From Euryarchaeota archaeon UBA82 (GTDB lineage: Archaea > Thermoplasmatota > Poseidoniia > Poseidoniales > Poseidoniaceae), in contig DAKQ01000070.1 in assembly GCA_002496635.1 (NCBI GenBank), forward strand, positions 10,671-22,240: a stretch of DNA of 11,570 nucleotides. The letters run 5' to 3'. Positions 1-7,596 of this stretch are shown here, piece after piece. The position numbers and the translations under genes were made by a program. Numbering within the stretch: position 1 is the first letter of the stretch; each line of letters opens with the position of its first letter. Below the pieces are notes generated by a model that saw nothing but the letters and a program-made list of their open reading frames with translations, did not search any database and was not told the origin of the DNA.

Positions 1-968
1 TCATTCGATGCTATGTTGGTTTCGAACCAAGCGGAAAAGCGCATATTGGCTGGAAAGTTATCTCCCTTCAACTAAAGCGAATGCTTGAAGCAAAAGCAAA
101 TGTTCTGATCTTCCTTGCAGATTGGCACGCATGGGTTAATGACAAATTTGGCGGAAGGATGGATGATATCCAAAAGACAGCCGTATACATGGAAGAGACC
201 TTCCGTGCCCTTCTTGACTATCCCCAGGAAGGAGAAGGACCTGGACAACTTCGATTTGTTTGGGCCAGTACTCTAATGGATTCAGGCGACTATTGGGCAA
301 GAGTACTTCGATGTTCGAAAGGGGCGACATTACCAATGGTCAGAAAAACATTCACTATCATGGGGCGTGATGAGGCTTCATCAGATCATGATTTGTCAAA
401 ATTCTACTATCCTGCCATGCAGGCTGCAGATATCTTTGAACTTGGAATCGACGTTGCACTCGGTGGAATGGATCAGCGAAAGGCGCACATGTTCATGAGA
501 GATATGGCTTCAAAATGGAACTGGGAGAAGGCTACATGCCTCCACACACCTATTCTTTCGTCATTAAAGGCGTCAGGTGTTCGAATGGATTCTTTTGATC
601 ACAAGATGAGTAAATCCGATCCAAACGGAGCCCTTTTACTTCATGATACTCTGGAACTGGTTCAAAAGAAAATGAAGAAAGCATATCTTGATCCTGCCGA
701 TGATCATTCACCTGTATACGAACTTGCTGAACATGTTGTTTTGCCTGAATTTGGGTCGATTACTGTCACTCCCAACCCAAAGTTCGGAGAGCCTAGTACT
801 TGGAATAACCTTGAACAATTCAAGCAGGCAGTAAAAGATGGCACACTCCATCCTTTCGATGCTAAAATGGGAGTTGCAGTGGGTGTTGCAAACGGATTGA
901 CTTCAATCGCTCATCACTTTGAACAACATCCAGAATCCTACGAAGAAATGCTAAGCATTACATCCTGA
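1..968 (+). CDS. tyrS: Tyrosyl-tRNA synthetase, 5'-truncated by window edge
   Basis: Class I aminoacyl-tRNA synthetase that charges tRNA-Tyr with tyrosine in the cytoplasm. The reading frame is open from the first full codon at position 3, so the true start lies upstream; about 321 residues are visible and probably a few tens are missing. The first visible residues hold the tyrosine/ATP-binding segment YVGFEPSGKAHIGW, whose HIGW is the HIGH-like signature. A YPAMQAADIF stretch and GGMDQRKAHM follow, matching the archaeal/eukaryotic TyrRS tyrosine pocket (YPxMQxxD, GGxxQRK). The KMSKS loop is present as KMSKSDP, and the C-terminus has the LHPFDAK motif typical of archaeal TyrRS. TrpRS is the nearest alternative, but GGMDQRK and LHPFDAK favour TyrRS. 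The gene converges on the MCM-like gene with only 6 bp between the stop codons. Confidence 0.93.
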   Translation, partial: IRCYVGFEPSGKAHIGWKVISLQLKRMLEAKANVLIFLADWHAWVNDKFGGRMDDIQKTAVYMEETFRALLDYPQEGEGPGQLRFVWASTLMDSGDYWARVLRCSKGATLPMVRKTFTIMGRDEASSDHDLSKFYYPAMQAADIFELGIDVALGGMDQRKAHMFMRDMASKWNWEKATCLHTPILSSLKASGVRMDSFDHKMSKSDPNGALLLHDTLELVQKKMKKAYLDPADDHSPVYELAEHVVLPEFGSITVTPNPKFGEPSTWNNLEQFKQAVKDGTLHPFDAKMGVAVGVANGLTSIAHHFEQHPESYEEMLSITS

Positions 969-974
969 ACAATT

Positions 975-1805
975 TCAAAGCGGTTCAACACTGAATGCGT
1001 GAATTTGAAGAATACGTCGAGTATCTTTCATGAAATTTCTATCTGGAACAGGATCTATCTGAACAATACCGTTAATTCGAACAGTATCTCCTACGTCAAA
1101 TTCATCTACAAACTCGTCGTCTATGATCACCCATATTGGTTGCGATGATGAATCATCGATATCAGAAACAGATAGGTACTGGATATCCTTGTAAAACGAA
1201 CCTTCTGCTGTAAGTTTCATTGAATTTCTCAAGCGTTCATAGTAACTATACGGGATTTTACCTTCAAAATCAACCATTGCTTTGTTGAAGCATTCTTTAC
1301 ATGGCCCTTCTGGACGTTTTCTCTCCCTTGCAATTCTTTGTTTGACAGTCTCTCTGTGATCGCATTTGGCGCATACGTACAATGCTTCTTGTAAATAGCC
1401 TAGTCGAGGACCAACATCCTTGATACGAACGACACAACTCACAATTGTGCCTCTGTTTCGCATACGAAGCGCCGAGATACTCTTTGTTCGCTCTGGTGGA
1501 AGAGAGACTGGCCGTAGAATACATCGTATGTCGCTTACCTCGTATTCTGCAACCATCGTACGAAGAACTTCATTTGCGAGTTCGATTGTTGAGACTGGCA
1601 TTTCATTGAAATAAAGGCTGAGAAGATCATTCTGGTCAATATCTCTGTAATTGACTTCAAATGGAAAGATCGGTTGCTCTAGGCAATCGGTTCCTTTCAG
1701 TTGTGCAAAATCCGCACTATGTTTCGATTCAAATAGTTCTCTCCAAGCATTTAGTGTGTCTGCCTGGACTGGAGATGGTCCGGGAAATAATCGCTCATCT
1801 GACAT
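975..1805 (-). CDS. Stand-alone MCM N-terminal-domain protein (no AAA+ motor)
   Basis: A 276-residue protein that reads like the N-terminal half of the archaeal replicative helicase MCM. Residues ~17-100 resemble the helical A domain (WRELFE near the start, then an acidic VNYRDIDQNDL stretch and a NEMP segment). Residues ~105-255 resemble the OB fold: ISALRMRNRGTIVSCVVRIKDVGPRL parallels the MCM 'lR..hiGkLvsv.GiVrr.tevrP' segment in pattern, and DEFVDEFDVGDTVRINGIV parallels 'DLVD...PGDRV.VtGi'. A zinc-ribbon insertion is complete, with C145/C148 and C169/C172. The usual QE after the zinc domain is replaced by IQYLSVSD. No Walker A, Walker B or arginine finger follows: the frame stops at 975 and tyrS lies beyond. 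It probably binds ssDNA or interacts with MCM, but that is inferred. The start is ATG 1805, with a TATA-like element about 29 nt upstream. Confidence 0.75.
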   Translation of the reverse strand: MSDERLFPGPSPVQADTLNAWRELFESKHSADFAQLKGTDCLEQPIFPFEVNYRDIDQNDLLSLYFNEMPVSTIELANEVLRTMVAEYEVSDIRCILRPVSLPPERTKSISALRMRNRGTIVSCVVRIKDVGPRLGYLQEALYVCAKCDHRETVKQRIARERKRPEGPCKECFNKAMVDFEGKIPYSYYERLRNSMKLTAEGSFYKDIQYLSVSDIDDSSSQPIWVIIDDEFVDEFDVGDTVRINGIVQIDPVPDRNFMKDTRRILQIHAFSVEPL

Positions 1806-1829
1806 GGAAATTTACGTCCTAACAGACGG

Positions 1830-1838
1830 TTACTAAAG
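1830..1838. promoter_or_regulatory. Shared TATA-like element between divergent genes
   Basis: TTACTAAAG on the plus strand reads CTTTAGTAA on the minus strand, an approximate archaeal TATA box. Its centre is ~29 nt before ATG 1805 of the MCM-like gene and ~28 nt before ATG 1862, the furthest-upstream start in frame with etfB. Both distances fit the usual TATA-to-transcription-start spacing, so leaderless or nearly leaderless messages are possible in both directions. The match to the consensus is only partial. Confidence 0.3.
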
Positions 1839-1927
1839 ATTTCTGTCAAATTGGTTTTGTAATGGAAATCCCAAATGATACGAAGCCAATATTCATGAAT
1901 CGAGCCTCATTGGCAAGAATGATACAG

Positions 1928-2671
1928 ATGCCTACAATCGTTGTCTTAGTCAAGCAAGTTCCTGATACAAATGCCAAAATTGTCGTTCAAGGAGGTCGAG
2001 TGGATCTTTCCTCCGTCAAGATGGTCATGAGCCCATACGATGAGTTTGCAATCGAGACAGCTATTCGGCATAAAGAAGCCACAGATGGTACAGTAACTGC
2101 TGTAACTGTTGGGGGTTCAGGTGCAGAAAAAATCCTCAAAGATGCTAAGGCGATTGGCGTGGATAACATCGTACGTGTTTGGGATGATTCATGGACAGAT
2201 CTTGACTCCAACGCTCTTCAAAGCGTACTCTCTGAAACGATTCAAGCATTGGGTGCAACAGTCGTCTACTGTGGAAAATCTGCAGCAGATACAGGTGCTG
2301 GATCTACTGGTCCTGGTCTTGCTGAAAGACTTGGTTGGGGAAATGCATCGAACGTTATTGGAGCGGAATTTTCAGAATCAATTCTTGCCTCAATGCCAGT
2401 TGAAACAGGCGTTGCGAAAATCAGCGTTGCTTTACCAGCAGTCATTTCATGTGACAAAGGGGACTTCAAAGTTCGTAAACCAAATGTCAAGGGAATTATG
2501 ATGGCAAAGAAAGCCAAAGTTGAACTTATGAGCGCATCTGCTCCATCATCATCTATCAGCGTCACTTCTCATTCCATGCCTCCTGCTAAACCAGCAGGAA
2601 AAACATTCGAAGGAGGCGCCAGTGCTTCACAAGTCGCACAACTCCTTCGTGATGAAGCAAATGTACTATGA
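1928..2671 (+). CDS. etfB: Electron transfer flavoprotein beta subunit
   Basis: Small subunit of the heterodimeric ETF, which carries electrons from acyl-CoA and related dehydrogenases to a membrane quinone reductase. In the family the beta subunit binds AMP. The start at 1928 is chosen because MPTIVVLVKQVPDT lines up with the canonical N-terminal strand; the frame stays open back to ATG 1862, which would add 22 non-homologous residues. The MSPYDEFAIETAIR helix is at ~34-47. ADTGAGSTGP at ~120-129 occupies the AMP-binding loop usually written DxxTGQxGP, and LPAVISCDKGDFKVRKPNVKGIMMAKK is the C-terminal signature region. A Ser/Pro-rich linker (~203-225) precedes a final helix that normally wraps onto the alpha subunit. 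etfA follows after 10 bp, so the two are co-transcribed. Length is 247 aa, usual for the family. No clear Shine-Dalgarno precedes ATG 1928. Confidence 0.9.
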   Translation: MPTIVVLVKQVPDTNAKIVVQGGRVDLSSVKMVMSPYDEFAIETAIRHKEATDGTVTAVTVGGSGAEKILKDAKAIGVDNIVRVWDDSWTDLDSNALQSVLSETIQALGATVVYCGKSAADTGAGSTGPGLAERLGWGNASNVIGAEFSESILASMPVETGVAKISVALPAVISCDKGDFKVRKPNVKGIMMAKKAKVELMSASAPSSSISVTSHSMPPAKPAGKTFEGGASASQVAQLLRDEANVL

Positions 2672-2681
2672 GGTGAAAAAG

Positions 2682-3614
2682 ATGACAAATATGATTGTAA
2701 TAGCAGAACTATCGAAAGGATCAATCCATCCTTCAACAGCAGAACTCGTAACAGCAGCACATGCATATGGTGGTGAGCCAACACTTGTGGTGCCATGTAC
2801 GGATGCATCTATTGCGAATTCCGTTCAATCACTTTCCGGAGTTTCAAAGATTATCGCTGTAAAGTCAGATGTCTTTGGTGGAAGCGACAGCAGTGGATGG
2901 GCAAGCGCTCTAGACAGTGCAATACCTTCGGGGACCGTTCTATGTCTTGCCACAACACGGAGCAAAGATGTAGCCGCACGTCTTGCTGCACGACGAAACA
3001 TTTCTGTTGTTCAAGATGTGACTTGGATTGATGGAACAAATCTAACTTCTCCAATTTATTCAGGGAAAGCGAATCAAACAGTTTCGGTCTCAGGAGAAGC
3101 AGTTATTACAGTACGTGCGAATGTCTTTGATTCAGCAGGAAACGATGGCTCCTGTGATGTATCAGTGGTTGATGCATCTGGTGATGTCAAAACGGCTGTA
3201 CAAGAAATCTTGCAAAGAGCAAACACTCGTCTCGATGTTTCAGAAGCAAACATCGTGATCTCAGGAGGAAGAGGTATGGGTTCACCTGCAAATTTTGCTC
3301 ATCTAGAAGCGGTTGCAGACACAATTGGGGCCGCTGTTGGAGCTTCAAGAGCTGCAGTTGACACATGGGCTGAAATCCCTCACTCAATGCAAGTTGGTCA
3401 AACAGGTAAGACTGTAAATCCAAATCTCTACATCGCAGTCGGGATTTCTGGTGCGATTCAACACCTTGCTGGTATGCGTTCATCAAAGTACATTGTTGCA
3501 ATCAACAAAGATGCTGATGCAGCAATTTTCCAGCATGCAGATTATGGAATCGTTGCAACATGGGAAGAGGCATTACCTGTGTTCCAAGAAGCACTTTCAG
3601 GATTGCTTGGTTAA
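2682..3614 (+). CDS. etfA: Electron transfer flavoprotein alpha subunit
   Basis: Large, FAD-binding subunit of ETF, the partner of the gene just upstream. The 310-residue product has the N-terminal alpha/beta domain (~1-180) and a fully conserved FAD domain: SGGRGMG at ~194-200, GASRAAVD at ~220-227, QVGQTGK at ~237-243, GISGAIQH at ~254-261, and AINKDADAAIFQHADYG at ~273-289. The start at ATG 2682 is set by a strong Shine-Dalgarno (GAGGTGA) 5-6 nt upstream that overlaps the etfB stop; an open frame extends to 2622 but would run into etfB. No ferredoxin-like domain is present, so nothing marks it as a bifurcating type, although that cannot be excluded by reading alone. Its stop TAA shares the palindrome TTAA with the stop of the convergent hydrolase gene. 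Confidence 0.95.
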   Translation: MTNMIVIAELSKGSIHPSTAELVTAAHAYGGEPTLVVPCTDASIANSVQSLSGVSKIIAVKSDVFGGSDSSGWASALDSAIPSGTVLCLATTRSKDVAARLAARRNISVVQDVTWIDGTNLTSPIYSGKANQTVSVSGEAVITVRANVFDSAGNDGSCDVSVVDASGDVKTAVQEILQRANTRLDVSEANIVISGGRGMGSPANFAHLEAVADTIGAAVGASRAAVDTWAEIPHSMQVGQTGKTVNPNLYIAVGISGAIQHLAGMRSSKYIVAINKDADAAIFQHADYGIVATWEEALPVFQEALSGLLG

Positions 3615-4372
3615 GCGTATTTTCCGAATGTAAAGGTGCCACTCTCTCCAGCAGAGTCGCCTACGAATGGATTTGTGGTCTTCTCGTGACCGATTGTCGT
3701 TAGTGGTCCATGTCCTGGATGAACAATTGTCTCGGGTTTCAATGGCCATAGTTTTGTCCGAATACTGTTTGAAAGCACATTGAAATCACCTCCAGTGTTT
3801 TCTAAATCAGTTCTTCCAACGGATCCTGCAAACAGCGTATCACCAACAAACAAGTGATCTACTTCCCCATCAATGAGCAAGCGGAGGCAACATCCTCCGA
3901 GTGTATGGCCAGGTGTATGAAGAATTTCAAATTCAAGTGATCCAAGTTTCAAGAGTTGTTCATCCTGAATGTCCTCATCAGCTTTAGCAGGTTCTGGGAG
4001 TTGAATACCATATCTTACGGCAGCTGATTTTGCAAGTGTTTGGAGGAATGTATCATCTGGATGAAGATACCAATCAACATTGTAATGCTCCTTCAATGTA
4101 GGTATATGCCCACTATGATCAAAATGTGCATGCGTATTCAGAAGAGCAACTACTTTGCGTTGAATTTGTTTGGTTTCCTCTAAGGAATGAGTCGACCAAT
4201 TAGGACCTCTTCCTTCACAGTTCTCAATCCAATCGATCAAACGCTGAGGCTCATCACCACCATCAATTATGACTGTATCACCTGTTTGCACATCGGTTGT
4301 AACCGAACATCTCATTTGCAGTGGCCCGACTAGGAAATTCTCAATCAGTGGAGATTGGACGCCCATATCCAC
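3611..4372 (-). CDS. Metallo-beta-lactamase-fold hydrolase, glyoxalase II-like
   Basis: Soluble metallo-hydrolase of the MBL superfamily, closest in motif pattern to hydroxyacylglutathione hydrolase-like (glyoxalase II) proteins. Metal ligands are complete: THAHFDH at residues 80-86, TPGH at 153-156, GDTLF with D178, and HPGHGP with H221. GRTDL (186-190) and the terminal TTIGHEKTTNPFVGD also fit that group. The real substrate cannot be read from the sequence; a thioester hydrolase role is a family-based guess. The start is GTG 4372, preceded by an AAGGTGAAGGTC Shine-Dalgarno region; ATG 4366 two codons in is the alternative. It lies 16 bp after the propeller gene, whose TGA stop is part of the ribosome-binding site, so it is probably translated from the same leftward message. 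It overlaps the convergent etfA end by 4 nt. Confidence 0.88.
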   Translation of the reverse strand: MDMGVQSPLIENFLVGPLQMRCSVTTDVQTGDTVIIDGGDEPQRLIDWIENCEGRGPNWSTHSLEETKQIQRKVVALLNTHAHFDHSGHIPTLKEHYNVDWYLHPDDTFLQTLAKSAAVRYGIQLPEPAKADEDIQDEQLLKLGSLEFEILHTPGHTLGGCCLRLLIDGEVDHLFVGDTLFAGSVGRTDLENTGGDFNVLSNSIRTKLWPLKPETIVHPGHGPLTTIGHEKTTNPFVGDSAGESGTFTFGKYA

Positions 4373-4388
4373 GCCAAGACCTTCACCT

Positions 4389-5954
4389 TCATGAGTCTGA
4401 GGATAAGACCGTGATTTGAACGTAGTCTGTTGTCAGGACTCCATCAGAGGCTTCCACTCGAAGCTCAAATTGGTGAGTACCTATCGGAAGTTTGACCTTT
4501 ACTTTCTGAGAAGTTGCAATTTCTTTACCTGTTGAATCAAGCCAAGACCAACGAACAATATTGTTTTGAGGATCATTCGTATTCGTTGCATCAAGAGTCA
4601 GTATGAATGATTTCTCTCCCTGTTCAAGCACATAGGTTTGGTCATCGCCAGCATGAGCTGACGGGGGTATGAAGATTTCACTTGATTCATGAAGCATACT
4701 CAATAAATCCTCAGATTCATCATCATCTATGTCCTCTATTGATTGACTAATTTCGTTTAATGCATCAGATAACGCATCAAAAGCAAAATCTTCAATACGT
4801 TCGGAATCAGTAAGCATCTCTCGTTCTCCTTCAGATAATAATGATTCAAAGTCATCCACGTTTCTATAGACAACTTCTGGATTTCTCTCAGCAACAATAA
4901 TTTCCTTTTCAAACCAACCTTGTAGAAATGAATCGTCAACCTCAATAGGGTTCTGATGGACGTTACAAATTCCAACTGGCTCTGCTTCAGTCCAATCGTT
5001 TTGATCTTCTCCGAAAAAGAGCATCGTTGTTTTATTCGTGTCGATAATTATTTGTTCAACCAATCCTTTGTGTTCAATCGTCCAATCAAGTTTCTCTGAA
5101 ACTAGATTTATGCCATATACATTGAACCAAGTTCCAACGAGTAAGTGCTTTTCAGTTAATTCTAGGCAACGTATTGGATAAGGAAAATCCTGTATTTTAG
5201 TCAATTCAAATTCGTTTGAAACAGAGATAATTGAGCCGTCATCTAAGCCAAGAAATTGTTGTTCATCATTCGTTGAAAAAGTTCGAACACGGCCTGCTAT
5301 CTCTGTTCTTGATACTCGTTGATTATCTCGAAAGAATTCTATCTCCAAGGCTTCCTCATCACCAGGAACTAACGCATGCCCTTCTCTTGCTACAAACCAA
5401 GTAGAATTTCTTCCTTTGCCATAATGTACGATATCCTCGCCAATATCTCCTCGCTGTTCTCGAGAGAATATTTCCTCAAACGATGAATTGATTTTCTTAA
5501 CTTCGCTTTGTTCTGTCAGAAGCAAAAAACCATCTTGTAGTGGTTGGAATGAAATGATTTGTCGATACTTGACCGGATGCTCTTTACCATCAAATGCGAG
5601 GAGCCTTAGCGTACCAATACCATCGAGTACTGCAATTTGATGTTGAATGTGTGCTTTAGCCCCCCCTGCCTCGAGATCAAATGTCCACTGTAAATCTCCA
5701 TTTTTGTTGTACATATGGACGCCATCGACTTCGTCGAGGACAAGGAATTTATCATTATGCCAAATGACATTTATGATTGGAGAACTCAATCGGATTGACT
5801 TTTCCAGGTGCTTTCCATCGTGTTCGAGTGAATAAAGGAAAACAGTTCCATTGGAATCTCCGATAAGTACCTTGTCTCCAGAATCATTTACTGATACGGC
5901 GTTTACTTTTTCTTCAAGATGAATCGAATCAATTGAAGGAAGCGTTTGGACCAT
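4389..5954 (-). CDS. Predicted intracellular beta-propeller protein with C-terminal PKD-like domain
   Basis: A 521-residue protein not recognised as a named family. Residues ~1-350 consist of repeated short beta-strand patterns with GD/GS turns (VLIGDSNGTVFLYS, FLGLDDGSIISVS, LLVGTWFNVYGIN), as in WD40/PQQ-like propellers; the repeats are too divergent to count reliably. Residues ~358-428 form a strongly acidic, probably helical linker rich in D, E and S. Residues ~430-520 look like a PKD/Ig-like domain: an AGDDQTYVL opening, LDATNTNDP, the RWSWLDSTG strand and FELRVEASDG ahead of a final beta strand. There is no signal peptide or membrane segment, although PKD domains are usually extracellular. 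It probably serves as a binding scaffold, but the ligand is unknown. The gene lies 45 bp downstream of purF and has its own possible promoter. Confidence 0.7.
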   Translation of the reverse strand: MVQTLPSIDSIHLEEKVNAVSVNDSGDKVLIGDSNGTVFLYSLEHDGKHLEKSIRLSSPIINVIWHNDKFLVLDEVDGVHMYNKNGDLQWTFDLEAGGAKAHIQHQIAVLDGIGTLRLLAFDGKEHPVKYRQIISFQPLQDGFLLLTEQSEVKKINSSFEEIFSREQRGDIGEDIVHYGKGRNSTWFVAREGHALVPGDEEALEIEFFRDNQRVSRTEIAGRVRTFSTNDEQQFLGLDDGSIISVSNEFELTKIQDFPYPIRCLELTEKHLLVGTWFNVYGINLVSEKLDWTIEHKGLVEQIIIDTNKTTMLFFGEDQNDWTEAEPVGICNVHQNPIEVDDSFLQGWFEKEIIVAERNPEVVYRNVDDFESLLSEGEREMLTDSERIEDFAFDALSDALNEISQSIEDIDDDESEDLLSMLHESSEIFIPPSAHAGDDQTYVLEQGEKSFILTLDATNTNDPQNNIVRWSWLDSTGKEIATSQKVKVKLPIGTHQFELRVEASDGVLTTDYVQITVLSSDS

Positions 5955-5958
5955 GGTC

Positions 5959-5984
5959 TAACCAATCCATTGTTGGTTATAGCC
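5959..5984 (-). promoter_or_regulatory. Possible internal promoter with inverted repeat before the propeller gene
   Basis: In the 45-bp purF/propeller gap the minus strand reads GGCTATAACC, a TATA-like element centred ~26 nt before ATG 5954. It overlaps one arm of a perfect 7-bp inverted repeat, TAACCAA (5959-5965) and TTGGTTA (5973-5979), with a 7-nt spacer. The repeat would cover the expected transcription start, as an operator would. No regulator is identified and the TATA match is approximate. Confidence 0.3.
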
Positions 5985-5999
5985 TGATGCTTTTGTTGT

Positions 6000-7541
6000 T
6001 CAAATCTGATGATTGTGCATGTCGATACTACGCTCATCATCCATTGATTCTTGTACTTTTGATGCATCATTTCTCGCAGCTCTTAACTTTTCGAGATATG
6101 CTGAATCGATATCACCAGTGATGTATTCTCCATTGAAACATGAACTATCGAAACCATCGAGATCAGATCCTTTCCTCATTGTTACTTCGATTAGGTCTTC
6201 AAGAGTTTGGTAAAACAAGCGATCTGAGCCAATTGTTTGATTTATCTCTTCAATCGATTTTCCATTTGCAATGAATTCATCTACTGCAGGCATATCGATT
6301 CCATACACATTTGGATGGCGTACTGGGGGTGCAGCAGACGCAAAGTATACCTTGGCGGCTCCGACTTCTCTTGCCATTTCGATGATTTGAGCACTGGTTG
6401 TCCCACGTACAATTGAATCGTCAACGAGGAGAATATTTTTCCCATTGAACTCTCTTGGGATAGCGTTTAGTTTTCTGCGAACAGATTTCATTCTCATCTC
6501 TTGTCCTGGCATGATGAACGTGCGTCCAACATATCTGTTCTTGACGAATCCTTCCCGGTAAGGGACATCGAGTATATTCGCCATTTGTAATGCTGAGATT
6601 CGGCCTGAATCAGGTACTGGGATTACTGCATCGATATCATGATCAGGCCATTGTTCAAGTAACCGTTCTGCTAAGCGTTGACCTTGATTTAATCGAGCTT
6701 GATAGACAGAGATTCCATCGATGGTTGAATCTGGTCGTGCAAAATATACGTGTTCAAAGATACATGGTGTAAATAGACGAGGTTCTGCACATTGCTTCAC
6801 AAAGAGATGTCCTGAGGATGAAATGAAGATTGCTTCTCCAGGCTTGACATCTGATACGATCTCAAATCCAAGTGCTGTAATTGCAACAGATTCACTTGCA
6901 ACAACCCATTCAGTTCCATCCTCATACTCTCTTTTCCCATAGACTAGCGGACGAATTCCATGAGGGTCTCTAAATGCAAATAGGCCATATCCGTTGACAA
7001 TACCTACACAAGCATATCCCCCTCGAACAGACTTGTTGACATCACTTATTGCATCAAAAAAAGAATCTACGTTTAGGAAAGGCTCCCCGTTAATACTCAT
7101 CTGATCACTTTGAAGGTCCAACTGCACAGCAAGGTGATTTAACAGAACCTCGGAATCACTTGTGGTATTCACATGTCTGCGATGTTCTGAGATGAGGCTC
7201 TTTTGAATCTCTTCACTGTTGGTTAAATTTCCATTGTGTGCTAAGGCTAGACCGTATGGAGAGTTCACATAAAACGGCTGAGCCTCTGCAGTGGAAGAAG
7301 AGCCAGCAGTAGGGTAACGTACGTGTCCAATACCAATGTGCCCAAGCAACTTTTGCATGTGTCGCTTGTAGAATACATCTGAGACCAGACCATTTCCTTT
7401 CCGAAGGTTGAATTTTTCATTGTGCTCAGTCATAATGCCAGCAGCATCTTGACCTCTGTGTTGAAGCACAGTCAAGCCATCATAGAGTGCTTGATTCACG
7501 TGTGAGCCATGCCGGCCAACAATCCCGATGATGCCGCACAT
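6000..7541 (-). CDS. purF: Amidophosphoribosyltransferase (first step of purine synthesis)
   Basis: Converts PRPP and glutamine to phosphoribosylamine, the committed step of de novo purine synthesis. The 513-aa product starts MCGIIGIVG, so Cys2 becomes the N-terminal nucleophile of the glutaminase domain after Met removal, with no propeptide. HNGNLTN is at 102-108 and TTSDSE at 126-131. The C-terminal phosphoribosyltransferase domain carries [13 protein letters not shown] (~335-347) and the PRPP loop [13 protein letters not shown] (371-383). From memory, long stretches match E. coli PurF almost word for word ([21 protein letters not shown], RRHx[21 protein letters not shown]) down to the terminal MHN. 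The single Cys in the tail (SSCFNGEY) lacks the CxxC of Fe-S-containing Bacillus-type enzymes. It follows rpl37e by 55 bp with a weak AGGGA site before ATG 7541. Confidence 0.96.
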   Translation of the reverse strand: MCGIIGIVGRHGSHVNQALYDGLTVLQHRGQDAAGIMTEHNEKFNLRKGNGLVSDVFYKRHMQKLLGHIGIGHVRYPTAGSSSTAEAQPFYVNSPYGLALAHNGNLTNSEEIQKSLISEHRRHVNTTSDSEVLLNHLAVQLDLQSDQMSINGEPFLNVDSFFDAISDVNKSVRGGYACVGIVNGYGLFAFRDPHGIRPLVYGKREYEDGTEWVVASESVAITALGFEIVSDVKPGEAIFISSSGHLFVKQCAEPRLFTPCIFEHVYFARPDSTIDGISVYQARLNQGQRLAERLLEQWPDHDIDAVIPVPDSGRISALQMANILDVPYREGFVKNRYVGRTFIMPGQEMRMKSVRRKLNAIPREFNGKNILLVDDSIVRGTTSAQIIEMAREVGAAKVYFASAAPPVRHPNVYGIDMPAVDEFIANGKSIEEINQTIGSDRLFYQTLEDLIEVTMRKGSDLDGFDSSCFNGEYITGDIDSAYLEKLRAARNDASKVQESMDDERSIDMHNHQI

Positions 7542-7551
7542 GTCATTCCCT

Positions 7552-7572
7552 GTGTCGAGACAGTCGCGACAC
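7552..7572 (-). promoter_or_regulatory. Hairpin in the rpl37e-purF spacer
   Basis: A perfect 6-bp inverted repeat, GTGTCG (7552-7557) and CGACAC (7567-7572), flanks a 9-nt loop and would form a hairpin in the leftward transcript 11 nt before the purF start. It has no T-run on the purF side, so it is not a classical terminator; it could mark an mRNA processing site or reduce read-through between a highly expressed ribosomal gene and purF. It may also be chance. Confidence 0.3.
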
Positions 7573-7596
7573 CCTTGTATTCATTGCGCTTGATTC

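Noticed and set aside
1..968. Tryptophanyl-tRNA synthetase as an alternative identity
   Set aside because: GGMDQRK, YPAMQAAD and LHPFDAK match the TyrRS pattern better than TrpRS.
2109..2501. 130-codon open frame inside etfB on the same strand
   Set aside because: It is a frame-shifted shadow of a clearly conserved etfB, with low-complexity composition and no ribosome-binding site.
2622..2681. Upstream start for etfA overlapping etfB
   Set aside because: It would add 20 non-conserved residues inside etfB; the strong GAGGTGA site selects ATG 2682.
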